NCBI GenBank assembly: GCA_030686995.1
Contig: CM060685.1
Coordinates: 26,050,065 to 26,114,064, forward strand
Direction: 5' to 3'
Source: Artemisia argyi
Taxonomy: Eukaryota; Streptophyta; Magnoliopsida; Asterales; Asteraceae
DNA length: 64,000 nucleotides
Made by a program: the position numbers and the translations under genes. Positions 26,741 through 40,577 of this stretch are shown here, piece by piece; the stretch's first letter is position 1, and every line of letters begins with the position of its first letter. Under the pieces are notes generated by a model that was not told the DNA's origin, ran no database searches, and was given only the letters and a program-made list of their open reading frames with translations.

Positions 26741-29700
26741 CGATTTACACGTTTAGTCCATTTTCGTCGGTTTCCATCCCTTTTTAGCCATTTTTGTTTG
26801 TTTTTACACGTTTTTGTGTTTGATCACCCAAATCAAAAAATAACCGATTTAATGAAACCGAACTAATCCAACAACACGATTTACACGTTTAGTCCGTTTT
26901 CATCCGTTTCCATCCGTTTTTACCCATTTTTTTTTGTTTTTACACGTTCTTTATGTGTTATGACCTGAATAAAAATATAATCAATTTAATTAAACCCAAA
27001 TAATCCATCAACCCGATTTACACGTATAGTCCGTTTTCATCGGTTTTTATCCGTTTTTAGACATTTTTGTTTGTTTTTACACGTTTTTGTGTTTAATTAC
27101 CCGAATAAAAATATAACCGATTTAATGAAACCGAACTAATCCAACAACACGATTTATACGTTTAGTCCGTTTTCATCCGTTTCCACCCGTTTTTACCCAT
27201 TTTTGTTTGTTTTTACATGTTTTTTTATGTGTTATAACCCGAATAAAAATATAACCGATTTAACTGGACTTAACTAATCCAATAACCCGATTTACACGTT
27301 TTGTCCATTTTCATTGGTTTCCATCCATTTTTAGCCATTTTTGTTTGTTTTTACACGTTTTTGTGTTTAATCATCCGAATAAAAATATAACCGATTTAAT
27401 GAAACCGACTAATCCAACAACACGATTTACACGTTTAGTCCGTTTTCCATCCGTTTTTACCCATTTTTGTTTGTTTTTACACGTTTTTTATGTGTTATGA
27501 CCTAAAAATATAACCGATATAACTAAACCCAACTAATCCAAACAACCCGATTTACATGTTTAGTCTGTTTTCATCGATTTTTATCCGTTTTTAGTCATTT
27601 TTGTTTATTTTTACATGTTTTTGTGTTTAATTACCCGTATAAAAATATAACTGATTTAATGAAACTGAACTAATCGAACAACACGATTTACACGTTTAGT
27701 CCGTTTTCATCCGTTTCTATCCGTTTTTACCCATTTTTGTTGTTTTTACACGTTTTTTATGTGTTACGACCCGAATAAAAATATAACCGATTTAATTAAA
27801 CCCAACTAATCCAACAACTCGATTTACACGTTTAGTCCATTTTCGTCGGTTTCCATCCCTTTTTAGCCATTTTTGTTTGTTTTAACACGTTTTTGTGTTT
27901 GATCACCCAAATCAAAATATAACCGATTTAATGAAACCGAACTAATCCAACAACACGATTTACACGTTTAGTCCGTTTCCATCCGTTTTTACCCATTTTT
28001 TTTTGTTTTTACACGTTCTTTTTGTGTTATGACCTGAATAAAAATATAATCGATTTAATTAAACCCAAATAATCCAACAACCCGATTTACACGTATAGTC
28101 CGTTTTCATCGGTTTTTATCCGTTTTTAGACATTTTTGTTTGTTTTTACACGTTTTTGTGTTTAATTACCCGAATAAAAATATAACCGATTTAATGAAAC
28201 CGAACTAATCCAACAACACGATTTACACGTTTAGTCCGTTTTCATCCGTTTCCACCCGTTTTTACCCATTTTTGTTTGTTTTTACATGTTTTTTTATGTG
28301 TTATAACCCGATAAAAATATAACCGATTTAACTGGACTTAACTAATCCAATAACCCGATTTACACGTTTTGTCCATTTTCATAGGTTTCCATCCGTTTTT
28401 AGCCATTTTTGTTGTTTTTACACGTTTTTGTGTTTAATCATCCGAATAAAAATATAACCGATTTAATGAAACCGAACTAATCCAACAACACGATTACACG
28501 TTTAGTCCGTTTTCATCCGTTTTCTATCCGTTTTTACCCATTTTTGTTTGTTTTTACACGTTTTTTATGTGTTATGACCCGAATAAAAATATAACCGATA
28601 TAACTAAACCCAACAAATCCAACAACCCGATTTATATGTTTAGTCTGTTTTCATCGATTTCCATCCGTTTTTAGCCATTTTTGTTTATTTTTACATGTTT
28701 TGGTGTTTAATCACCCGAATAAAAATATAACTGATTTAATGAAACTGAACTAATCGAACAACACGATTTACACGTTTAGTCCGTTTTCATCCGTTTCTAT
28801 CCGTTTTTACCCATTTTTGTTTGTTTTTACACGTTTTTTATGTGTTACGACCCGAATAAAATATAACCGATTTAATTAAACCCAACTAATCCAACAACCC
28901 GATTTAAACGTTTAGTCCATTTTCGTCGGTTTCCATCCTTTTTAGCCATTTTTGTTTGTTTTTACACGTTTTTGTGTTTGATCACCCAAATCAAATATAT
29001 ACCGATTTAATGAAACCGAACTAATCCAACAACACGATTTACACGTTTAGTCCGTTTTCATCCGTTTCCATCCGTTTTTACCCATTTTTTGTGTTTTTAC
29101 ACGTTCTTTATGTGTTAGGACCTGAATAAAAATATAATCAGTTTAATTAAACCCAAATATCCAACAACCCGATTTACACGTATAGTCCGTTTTCATCGGT
29201 TTTTATCCGTTTTTAGACATTTTTGTTTGTTTTTACACGTTTTTGTGTTTAATTACCCGAATAAAAATATAACCGATTTAATGAAACCGAACTAATCCAA
29301 CAACACGATTTATACGTTTAGTCCATTTTCATCCGTTTCCACCCGTTTTTACCCATTTTTGTTTGTTTTTACATGTTTTTTTATGTGTTATAACCCGAAT
29401 AAAAATATAACCGATTTAACTGGACTTAACTAATCCAATAACCCGATTTACACGTTTTGTCCATTTTCATTGGTTTCCATCCATTTTTAGCCATTTTTGT
29501 TTGTTTTTACACGTTTTTGTGTTTAATCATCCGAATAAAAATATAACCGATTTAATGAAACCGAACTAATCCAACAACACGATTTACACGTTTAGTCCGT
29601 TTTCATCCGTTTTCCATCCGTTTTTACCCATTTTTGTTTGTTTTACACGTTTTTTATGTGTTATGACCTAAAAATATAACCGATATAACTAAACCCAACT

Positions 29701-29985
29701 AATCCAACAACCCGATTTACATGTTTAGTCTGTTTTCATCGATTTTCATCCGTTTTTAGTCATTTTTGTTTATTTTTACATGTTTTTGTGTTTAATCACC
29801 CGAATAAAAATATAACTGATTTAATGAAACTGAACTAATCGAACAACACGATTTACACGTTTAGTCCGTTTTCATCCGTTTCTATCCGTTTTTACCCATT
29901 TTTGTTTGTTTTTACACGTTTTTTATGTGTTACGACCCGAATAAAAATATAACCGATTTAATTAAACCCAACTAATCCAACAACC

Positions 29986-31079
29986 CGATTTACACGTTTA
30001 GTCCATTTTCGTCGGTTTCCATCCCTTTTTAGCCATTTTTGTTTGTTTTTACACGTTTTTGTGTTTGATCACCCAAATCAAAATATAACCGATTTAATGA
30101 AACCGAACTAATCCAACAACACGATTTACACGTTTAGTCCGTTTTCATCCGTTTCCATCCGTTTTTACCCATTTTTTTTTGTTTTTACACGTTCTTTATT
30201 TTTTATGACCTGAATAAAAATATAATCGATTTAATTAAACCCAAATAATCCAACAACCCGATTTACACGTATAGTCCGTTTTCATCGGTTTTTATCCGTT
30301 TTTAGACATTTTTGGTTGTTTTTACACGTTTTTGTGTTTAATTACCCGAATAAAAATATAACCGATTTAATGAAACCGAACTAATTCAACAACACGATTT
30401 ACATGTTTAGTCCGTTTTCATCCGTTTCCACCCGTTTTTACCCATTTTTGTTTGTTTTTACATGTTTTTTTATGTGTTATAACCCGAATAAAAATATAAC
30501 CGATTTAACTGGACTTAACTAATCCAATAACCCGATTTACACGTTTTGTCCATTTTCATAGGTTTCCATCCGTTTTTAGCCATTTTTGTTTGTTTTTACA
30601 CGTTTTTGTGTTTAATCATCCGAATAAAAATATAACCGATTTAATGAAACCGAACTAATCCAACAACACGATTTACACGTTTAGTCCGTTTTCATCCGTT
30701 TTCCGTCCGTTTTTACCCATTTTTGTTTATTTTTACACGTTTTTTATGTGTTATGACCCGAATAAAAATATAACCGATATAACTAAACCCAACTAATCCA
30801 ACAACCCGATTTACATGTTTAGTCTGTTTTCATCGATTTCCATCCGTTTTTAGCCATTTTTGTTTATTTTTACATGTTTTGGTGTTTAATCACCCGAATA
30901 AAAATATAACTGATTTAATGAAACTGAACTAATCGAACAACACGATTTACACGTTTAGTCCGTTTTCATCCGTTTCTATCCGTTTTTACCCATTTTTGTT
31001 TGTTTTTACACGTTTTTTATGTGTTACGACCCGAATAAAAATATAACCGATTTAATTAAACCCAACTAATCCAACAACC
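29986..31079 (+). repeat. 8-mer HOR unit, 1094 bp, left member of a near-identical pair
   Basis: Complete A1-to-B4 unit with private changes TTTTTGGTTGTTTTT in A2, TTTTCCGTCCG in B3 and ATGTTTTGGTGTTTAATC in A4. It differs from the next unit by only about four substitutions that I could see (two in B1 near 30200, one near 30363 and one near 30384), with the same total length. It also carries TTTATTTTTTATGACC in B1 where the neighbour has the usual TTTATGTGTTATGACC. Confidence 0.88.
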
Positions 31080-32173
31080 CGATTTACACGTTTAGTCCAT
31101 TTTCGTCGGTTTCCATCCCTTTTTAGCCATTTTTGTTTGTTTTTACACGTTTTTGTGTTTGATCACCCAAATCAAAATATAACCGATTTAATGAAACCGA
31201 ACTAATCCAACAACACGATTTACACGTTTAGTCCGTTTTCATCCGTTTCCATCCGTTTTTACCCATTTTTTTTTGTTTTTACACGTTCTTTATGTGTTAT
31301 GACCTGAATAAAAATATAATCGATTTAATTAAACCCAAATAATCCAACAACCCGATTTACACGTATAGTCCGTTTTCATCGGTTTTTATCCGTTTTTAGA
31401 CATTTTTGGTTGTTTTTACACGTTTTTGTGTTTAATTACCCGAATAAAAATATAACCGTTTTAATGAAACCGAACTAATCCAACAACACGATTTACATGT
31501 TTAGTCCGTTTTCATCCGTTTCCACCCGTTTTTACCCATTTTTGTTTGTTTTTACATGTTTTTTTATGTGTTATAACCCGAATAAAAATATAACCGATTT
31601 AACTGGACTTAACTAATCCAATAACCCGATTTACACGTTTTGTCCATTTTCATAGGTTTCCATCCGTTTTTAGCCATTTTTGTTTGTTTTTACACGTTTT
31701 TGTGTTTAATCATCCGAATAAAAATATAACCGATTTAATGAAACCGAACTAATCCAACAACACGATTTACACGTTTAGTCCGTTTTCATCCGTTTTCCGT
31801 CCGTTTTTACCCATTTTTGTTTATTTTTACACGTTTTTTATGTGTTATGACCCGAATAAAAATATAACCGATATAACTAAACCCAACTAATCCAACAACC
31901 CGATTTACATGTTTAGTCTGTTTTCATCGATTTCCATCCGTTTTTAGCCATTTTTGTTTATTTTTACATGTTTTGGTGTTTAATCACCCGAATAAAAATA
32001 TAACTGATTTAATGAAACTGAACTAATCGAACAACACGATTTACACGTTTAGTCCGTTTTCATCCGTTTCTATCCGTTTTTACCCATTTTTGTTTGTTTT
32101 TACACGTTTTTTATGTGTTACGACCCGAATAAAAATATAACCGATTTAATTAAACCCAACTAATCCAACAACC
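31080..32173 (+). repeat. 8-mer HOR unit, 1094 bp, right member of the pair
   Basis: Tandem copy of the unit at 29986, with the same length and the same private changes in A2, B3 and A4. This is the most similar pair of adjacent HOR units seen in the window, so it is probably the most recent duplication, or a site of recent gene conversion. The following unit at 32174 belongs to a different subfamily, with B3 linker and A4 changes like those at 28900. Confidence 0.88.
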
Positions 32174-33536
32174 CGATTTACACGTTTAGTCCATTTTCGT
32201 CGGTTTCCATCCCTTTTTAGCCATTTTTGTTTGTTTTTACACATTTTTGTGTTTGATCACCCAAATCAAAATATAACCGATTTAATGAAACCGAACTAAT
32301 CCAACAACACGATTTACACTTTTAGTCCGTTTTCATCCGTTTCCATCCGTTTTTACCCATTTTTTTTTGTTTTTACACGTTCTTTATGTGTTATGACCTG
32401 AATAAAAATATAATCAGTTTAATTAAACCCAAATAATCCAACAACCCGATTTACACGTATAGTCCGTTTTCATCGGTTTTTATCCGTTTTTAGACATTTT
32501 TGTTTGTTTTTACACGTTTTTGTGTTTAATTACCCGAATAAAAATATAACCGATTTAATGAAACCGAACTAATCCAACAACACGATTTATACGTTTAGTC
32601 CGTTTTCATCCGTTTCCACCCGTTTTTACCCATTTTTGTTTGTTTTTACATGTTTTTTTATGTGTTATAACCCGAATAAAAATATAACCGATTTAACTGG
32701 ACTTAACTAATCCAATAACCCGATTTACACGTTTTGTCCATTTTCATTGGTTTCCATCCATTTTTAGCCATTTTTGTTTGTTTTTACACGTTTTTGTGTT
32801 TAATCATCCGAATAAAAATATAACCGATTTAATGAAACCGAACTAATCCAACAACCCGATTTACACGTTTAGTCCGTTTTCATCCGTTTTCCATCCGTTT
32901 TTACCCATTTTTGTTTGTTTTTACACGTTTTTTATGTGTTATGACCTAAAAATATAACCGATATAACTAAACCCAACTAATCCAACAACCCGATTTACAT
33001 GTTTAGTCTGTTTTCATCGATTTTCATCCGTTTTCAGTCATTTTTGTTTATTTTTACATGTTTTTGTGTTTAATCACCCGAATAAAAATATAACTGATTT
33101 AATGAAACTGAACTAATCGAACAACACGATTTACACGTTTAGTCCGTTTTCATCCGTTTCTATCCGTTTTTACCCATTTTTGTTTGTTTTTACACGTTTT
33201 TTATGTGTTACGACCCGAATAAAAATATAACCGATTTAATTAAACCCAACTAATCCAACAACCCGATTTACACGTTTAGTCTATTTTCGTCGGTTTCCAT
33301 CCCTTTTTAGCCATTTTTGTTTGTTTTTACACGTTTTTGTGTTTGATCACCCAAATCAAAATATAACCGATTTAATGAAACCGAACTAATCCAACAACAC
33401 GATTTACACGTTTAGTCCGTTTTCATCCGTTTCCATCCGTTTTTACCCATTTTTTTTTGTTTTTACACGTTCTTTATGTGTTATGACCTGAATAAAAATA
33501 TAATCGATTTAATTAAACCCAACTAATCCAACAACC

Positions 33537-36500
33537 CGATTTACACGTTTAGTCCGTTTTCGTCGGTTTCCATCCGTTTTTAGCCATTTTTGTTTGTTTT
33601 TACACGTTTTTGTGTTTAATCACCCAAATAAAAATACAACCGATTTATTGAAACCGAACTAATCCAACAACACGATTTACAAGTTTAGTCCGTTTTCATC
33701 CGTTTCCATCCGTTTTTACCCATTTTTGTTTGTTTTTACACGTTTTTTATGTGTTATGACCTGAATAAAAATATAACCGATTTAATTAAACCCAACTAAT
33801 CCAACATCCCGATTTACACGTATAGTCCGTTTTCATCGGTTTTTATCCGTTTTTAGACATTTTTGTTTGTTTTTACACGTTTTTGGGTTTAATTACCCGA
33901 ATAAAAATATAACCGATTTAATGAAACCGAACTAATCCAACAACACGATTTACACGTTTAGTCCGTTTTCATCCGTTTCCACCCGTTTTTACCCATTTTT
34001 GTTTGTTTTTACATGTTTTTTTATGTGTTATGACCCGAAAAAAAATATAGCCGATTTAATTAAACCCAACTAATCCAATAACCCGATTTACACGTTTAGT
34101 CCGTTTTCATCGGTTTTCATCCGTTTGTAGCCATTTTTGTTTCTTTTTACATGTTTTTGTGTTTAATCATCCGAATAAAAATATATACGATTTAATGAAT
34201 CCGAACTAATCGAACAACACGATTTACACGTTTAGTCCGTTTTCCATCCGTTTTTACCCATTTTTGTTTGTTTTTACACGTTTTTTATGTGTTATGACCC
34301 GAATAAAAATATAAGCGATTTAATTAAACCCAACTAATCCAACAACCCGATTTAGACGTATAGTCCATTTTCATCGGTTTCCATCCGTTTTTAGCCATTT
34401 TTGTTTGTTTTTACACGTTTTTGTGTTTAATCACCCGGATAAAAATATAATCGATTTAATGAAACCGAACTAATACAACAACATGATTTACACATTTAGT
34501 CCGTTTCCATCCGTTTTTACCCATTTTTGTTTGTTTTTACACATTTTTTTGTGTTATGACCCGAATAAAAATATTACCGATTTAACTAGACTTAACTAAT
34601 CCAATAATCCGATTTACACGTTTAGTCCATTTTCATAGGTTTCCATACGTTTTTAGCCATTTTTGTTTGTTTTTACACGTTTTTGTGTTTAATCATCCGA
34701 ATAAAAATATAACCGATTTAATGAAACCGAACTAATCCAACAACACGATTTACACGTTTAGTCCGTTTTCATTCGTTTTCCATCCGTTTTTACCCATTTT
34801 TGTTTGTTTTTACACGTTTTTTATGTGTTATGACCCGAATAAAAATATAACCGATATAACTAAACCCAACTAATCCAACAACCCGATTTACATGTTTAGT
34901 CTGTTTTCATCGATTTCCATCCGTTTTTAGCCATTTTTGTTTATTTTTACATGTTTTTGAGTTTAATCACCCGAATAAAAATATAACTGATTTAATGAAA
35001 ATGAACTAATCCAACAACACGATTTACACGTTTAGTCCGTTTTCATCCGTTTCTATCCGTTTTTACCTATTTTTGTTTGTTTTTACACGTTTTTTATGTG
35101 TTACGACCCGAATAAAAATATAACCAATTTAATTAAACCCAACTAATCCAACAACCCGATTTACACTTTTAGTCCATTTTCGTCGGTTTCCATCCGTTTT
35201 TAGCCATTTTTGTTTGTTTTTACACGTTTTTGTGTTTAAACACCCAAATAAAAATATAACCGATTTAATGAAACCGAACTAATTCAACAACACTATTTAC
35301 ACGTTTAGTCCGTTTTCATCCGTTTCCATCCGTTTTTACCCATTTTTGTTTGTTTTACACGTTTTTTATGTGTAACGACCCGAATAAAAATATAACCGAT
35401 TTAATTAAACCCAACTAATCCAACAACCCGATTTACACGTATAGTCCGTTTTCATCGGTTTTTATCCGTTTTCAGACATTTTTGTTTGTTTTTACACGTT
35501 TTTGTGTTTAATTACCCGAAAAAAAATATAACCGATTTAATGAAACCGAACTAATCCAACAATACGATTTACACGTTTAGTCCGTTTTCATCCGTTTCCA
35601 CCCGTTTTTACCCATTTTTGTTTGTTTTTACATGTTTTTTTATGTGTTATAACCCGAATAAAGATATAACCGATTTAACTAGACTTAACTAATCCAATAA
35701 CCCAATTTACACGTTTTGTCCATTTTCATAGGTTTTCATCCGTTTTTAGCCATTTTTGTTTGTTTTTACACGTTTTTGTGTTTAATCATCCGAATAAAAA
35801 TATAACCGATTTAATGAAACCGAACTAATCCAACAACACGATTTACACGTTTAGTCCGTTTTCATCCGTTTTCCATCCGTTTTTACCCATTTTTGTTTGT
35901 TTTTACACGTTTTTTATGTGTTATGACCCGAATAAAAATATAAGCGATTTAATTAAACCCAACTAATCCAACAACCCGATTTACACGTATAGTCCGTTTT
36001 CATCGGTTTCTATCCGTTTTTAGACATTTTTGTTTGTTTTTACACATTTTTGTGTTTAATTACGCGAATAAAAATATAACCGATTTAATGAAACCGAACT
36101 AATCCAACAACACGATTTGCACGTTTAGTCCGTTTTCATCCGTTTCCAACCGTTTTTACCCATTTTTGTTTGCTTTTACACGTTTTTTTTTTTATTATAA
36201 CCCGAATAAAAATATAAACCGATTTAACTAAATCCAACTAATCCAATAACCCGATTTACACGTTTAGTCCGTTTTCATCGGTTTCCATCCGTTTTTAGCC
36301 ATTTTGTTTATTTTTGCATGTTTTTGTGTTTAATCACCCGAATAAAAATATAACTGATTTAATGAAACTGAACTTATCCAACAACAAGATTTACACGTTT
36401 TGCCCGTTTTCATCCGTTTCTATCCGTTTTTACCTATTTTTGTTTGTTTTTACATGTTTTTTATGTGTTACGACCCGAATAAAAATATAACCGATTTAAT

Positions 36501-38965
36501 TAAACCCAACTAATCCAACAACCCGATTTACACGTTTAGTCCGTTTTCGTCGGTTTCCATCCGTTTTTAGCCATTTTGTTTGTTTTTACATGTTTTTTGT
36601 ATTTAATCACCCGAATAAAAATATAACCGATTTAATGAAACCGAACTAATCGATCAACACGATTTACACGTTTAGTCCGTTTTCCATCCGTTTTTACCCA
36701 TTTTTGTTTGTTTTTACACGTTTTTTATGTGTTATGACCCGAATAAAAATATAAGCGATTTAATTAAACCCAACTAATCCAACAACCTGATTTACACGTA
36801 TAGTCTGTTTTCATCGGTTTCCATCTGTTTTTAGCCATTTTTGTTTGGTTTTACAAGTTTTTGTGTTTAATCACCCGAATAAAAATATAACCGATTTAAT
36901 GAAACCGAACTAATCCAACAACACGATTTACACAATTGGTCCGTTTTCATCCGTTTTTACCCATTTTTGTTTGTTTTACACGTTTTTTATGTGTAACGAC
37001 CCGAATAAAAATATAACCGATTTAATTAAACCCAACTAATCCAACAACCCGATTTACACGTATAGTCCGTTTTCATCGGTTTTTATCCGTTTTTAGACAT
37101 TTTTGTTTGTTTTTACACGTTTTTGTGTTTAATTACCCGAATAAAAATATAACCGATTTAATGAAACCGAACTAATCCAACAACACAATTTACACGTTTA
37201 GTCCGTTTTCATCCGTTTCCACCCGTTTTTATCCATTTTTGTTTGATTTTACATGTTTTTTATGTGTTATGACCCGAATGAAAATATAACCGATTTAATT
37301 AAAACCCAACTAATCCAACAACCCGATTTACACTTTTAGTCCATTTTCATAGGTTTCCATACGTTTTTAGCCATTTTTGTTTGTTTTTACACGTTTTTGT
37401 GTTTAATCATCCGAATAAAAATATAACCGATTTAATAAAACCGAACTAATCCAACAACACGATTTACACGTTTAGTCCGTTTTTATTCGTTTTCCATCCG
37501 TTTTTACCCATTTTTGTTTGTTTTTACACGTTTTTTATGTGTTATGACCCGAATAAAAATATAACCGATATAACTAAACCCAACTAATCCAACAACCCGA
37601 TTTACATGTTTAGTCTGTTTTCATCGATTTCCATCCGTTTTTAGCCATTTTTGTTTATTTTTACATGTTTTTGAGTTTAATCACCCGAATAAAAATATAA
37701 CTGATTTAATGAAACTGAACTAATCCAACAACACGATTTACACGTTTAGTCCGTTTTCATCCGTTTCTATCCGTTTTTACCCATTTTTGTTTGTTTTTAC
37801 ACGTTTTTTATGTGTTACGACCCGAATAAAAATATAACCGATTTAATTAAACCCAACTAATCCAACAACCCGATTTACACTTTTAGTCCATTTTCGTCGG
37901 TTTCCATCCGTTTTTAGCCATTTTTGTTTGTTTTTACACGTTTTTGTGTTTAAACACCCAAATAAAAATATAACCGATTTAATGAAACCGAACTAATTCA
38001 ACAACACGATTTACACGTTTAGTCCGTTTTCATCCGTTTCCATCCGTTTTTACCCATTTTTGTTTGTTTTTACACGTTTTTTATGTGTTATGACCTGAAT
38101 AAAAATATAATCGATTTAATTAAACCCAACTAATCCAACAACACGATTTACACGTATAGTCCGTTTTCATCGGTTTTTATCCGTTTTTAGGCATTTTTGT
38201 TTGTTTTTACACGTTTTTGTGTTTAATTACCCGAAAAAAAATATAACCGATTTAATGAAACCGAACTAATCCAACAACACGATTTACACGTTTAGTCCGT
38301 TTTCATCCGTTTCCACCCGTTTTTACCCATTTTTGTTTGTTTTTACATGTTTTTTTATGTGTTATAACCCGAATAAAGATATAACTGATTTAACTAGACT
38401 TAACTAATCCAATAACCCAATTTACACGTTTTGTCCATTTTCATAGGTTTTCATCCGTTTTTAGCCATTTTTGTTTGTTTTTACACGTTTTTGTGTTTAA
38501 TCATCCGAATAAAAATATAACCGATTTAATGAAACCGAACTAATCCAACAACACGATTTACACGTTTAGGTCCGTTTTCATCCGTTTTCCATCCGTTTTT
38601 ACCCATTTTTGTTTGTTTTTACACGTTTTTTATGTGTTGTGACCCGAATAAAAATATAACCGATATAACTAAACCCAACTAATCCAACAACCCGATTTAC
38701 ATGTTTAGTCTGTTTTCATCGATTTCCATCCGTTTTTAGCCATTTTTGTTTATTTTTGCATGTTTTTGTGTTTAATCACCCGAATAAAAATATAACTGAT
38801 TTAATGAAACTGAACTTATCCAACAACAAGATTTACACGTTTAGTCCGTTTTCATCCGTTTCTATCCGTTTTTACCTATTTTTGTTTGTTTTTACATGTT
38901 TTTTATGTGTTACGACCCGAATAAAAATATAACCGATTTAATTAAACCCAACTAATCCAACAACC
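33537..38965 (+). repeat. Satellite block V: mixed HOR segments
   Basis: Monomers of several subfamilies without a stable period. Markers include TTTACAAGTTTAGTCC (33679), TTTAGACGTATAG (34351), ACTAATACAACAACATG (about 34470), TTTTTGAGTTTAATC (34955 and 37672), AATTGGTCCG (36934) and GCGATTTAATT linkers. Segments of this block recur elsewhere: 33.6-35 kb resembles 53.4-54.7 kb, and 34.3-36 kb resembles 44.6-46.3 kb. The mix looks like a boundary zone between the 8-mer arrays on the left and the 12-mer array on the right. No gene was found. Confidence 0.9.
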
Positions 38966-40577
38966 CGATTTACACGTTTCGTCCGTTTTCGTCGGTTTCC
39001 ATCCGTTTTTAGCCATTTTGTTTGTTTTTACATGTTTTTTGTATTTAATCACCCGAATAAAAATATAACCGATTTAATGAAACCGAACTAATCGATCAAC
39101 ACGATTTACACGTTTAGTCCGTTTTCAATCCGTTTTTACCCATTTTTGTTTGTTTTTACACGTTTTTTATGTGTTATGACCCGAATAAAAATATAAGCGA
39201 TTTAATTAAACCCATCTAATCCAACAACCTAATTTACACGTATAGTCTGTTTTCATCGGTTTCCATCTGTTTTTAGCCATTTTTGTTTGGTTTTACAAGT
39301 TTTTGTGTTTAATCACCCGAATAAAAATATAACCGATTTAATGAAACCGAACTAATCCAACAACACGATTTACACAATTGGTCCGTTTTCATCCGTTTTT
39401 ACCCATTTTTGTTTGTTTTACACGTTTTTTATGTGTAACGACCCGAATAAAAATATAACCGATTTAATTAAACCCAACTAATCCAACAACCCGATTTACA
39501 CGTATAGTCCGTTTTCATCGGTTTTTATCCGTTTTTAGACATTTTTGTTTGTTTTTACACGTTTTTGTGTTTAATTACCCGAATAAAAATATAACCGATT
39601 TAATGAAACCGAACTAATCCAACAACACAATTTACACGTTTAGTCCGTTTTCATCCGTTTCCACCCGTTTTTATCCATTTTTGTTTGATTTTACATGTTT
39701 TTTATGTGTTATGACCCGAATGAAAATATAACCGATTTAATTAAACCCACTAATCCAATAACCCGATTTACACGTTTAGTCCGTTTTCATCGGTTTCTAT
39801 CCGTTTTTAGCCATTTTTGTTTGTTTTTACACGTTTTTGTGTTTAATCATCCGAATAAAAATATAACCGATTTAATGAAACCGAACTAATCCAACAACAC
39901 GATTTACACGTTTAGTCCGTTTTCCATCCGTTGTTACCCATTTTTGTTTGTTTTTACACGTTTTTTTATGTGTTATGACCCGAATAAAAATAAAAGCGAT
40001 TTAATTAAACCCAACTAATCCAACAACCCGATTTACACGTATAGTCCGTTTTCATCGGTTTCTATCCGTTTTTAGACATTTTTGTTTGTTTTTACACATT
40101 TTTGTGTTTAATTACCCGAATAAAAATATAACCGATTTAATGAAACCGAACTAATCCAACAACACGATTTGCACGTTTAGTCCGTTTTCATCCGTTTCCA
40201 ACCGTTTTTACCCATTTTTGTTTGTTTTTACACGTTTTTTTTTTTTTATTATGACCCGAATAAAAATATAACCGATTTAACTAAATCCAACTAATCCAAT
40301 AACCCGATTTACACGTTTAGTCCGTTTTCATTGGTTTCCATCCGTTTTTAGCCATTTTTGTTTATTTTTGCATGTTTTTGTGTTTAATCACCCGAATAAA
40401 AATATAACTGATTTAATGAAACTGAACTTATCCAACAACAAGATTTACACGTTTTGTCCGTTTTCATCCGTTTCTATCCGTTTTTACCTATTTTTGTTTG
40501 TTTTTACATGTTTTTTATGTGTTACGACCCGAATAAAAATATAACCGATTTAATTAAACCCAACTAATCCAACAACC
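38966..40577 (+). repeat. 12-mer HOR unit, copy 1 (1612 bp)
   Basis: Complete 12-monomer unit. It begins with the TCGTCGG monomer, which here has the private change ACACGTTTCGTCCG, and ends before the same monomer at 40578. It lacks a subrepeat in its AATTGGTCCG monomer relative to copy 2, which accounts for most of the length difference. Confidence 0.82.

Larger units (their letters stand above)
26741..33536 (+). repeat. Satellite block IV: six consecutive 8-mer HOR units
   Basis: The cleanest HOR run in the window. A1 starts lie at 26741, 27820, 28900, 29986, 31080, 32174 and 33264, with spacings of 1079, 1080, 1086, 1094, 1094 and 1090 bp. A2-B2-A3-B3-A4-B4 order is kept in every unit. 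After 33264 only one dimer follows before a different A1-like monomer at 33537, which marks the right edge. The first two units contain more single-base losses than the last four. No gene was found. Confidence 0.95.

Noticed and set aside
39695..39889. A 64-codon open frame repeated with identical sequence at 41318, 42937 and 46587
   Set aside because: It lies wholly inside satellite and reads through one and a half monomers. It is open only because a one-base deletion (AAACCCACTAAT) shifted the frame. The protein repeats itself at the monomer period, and the identity reflects HOR copying.
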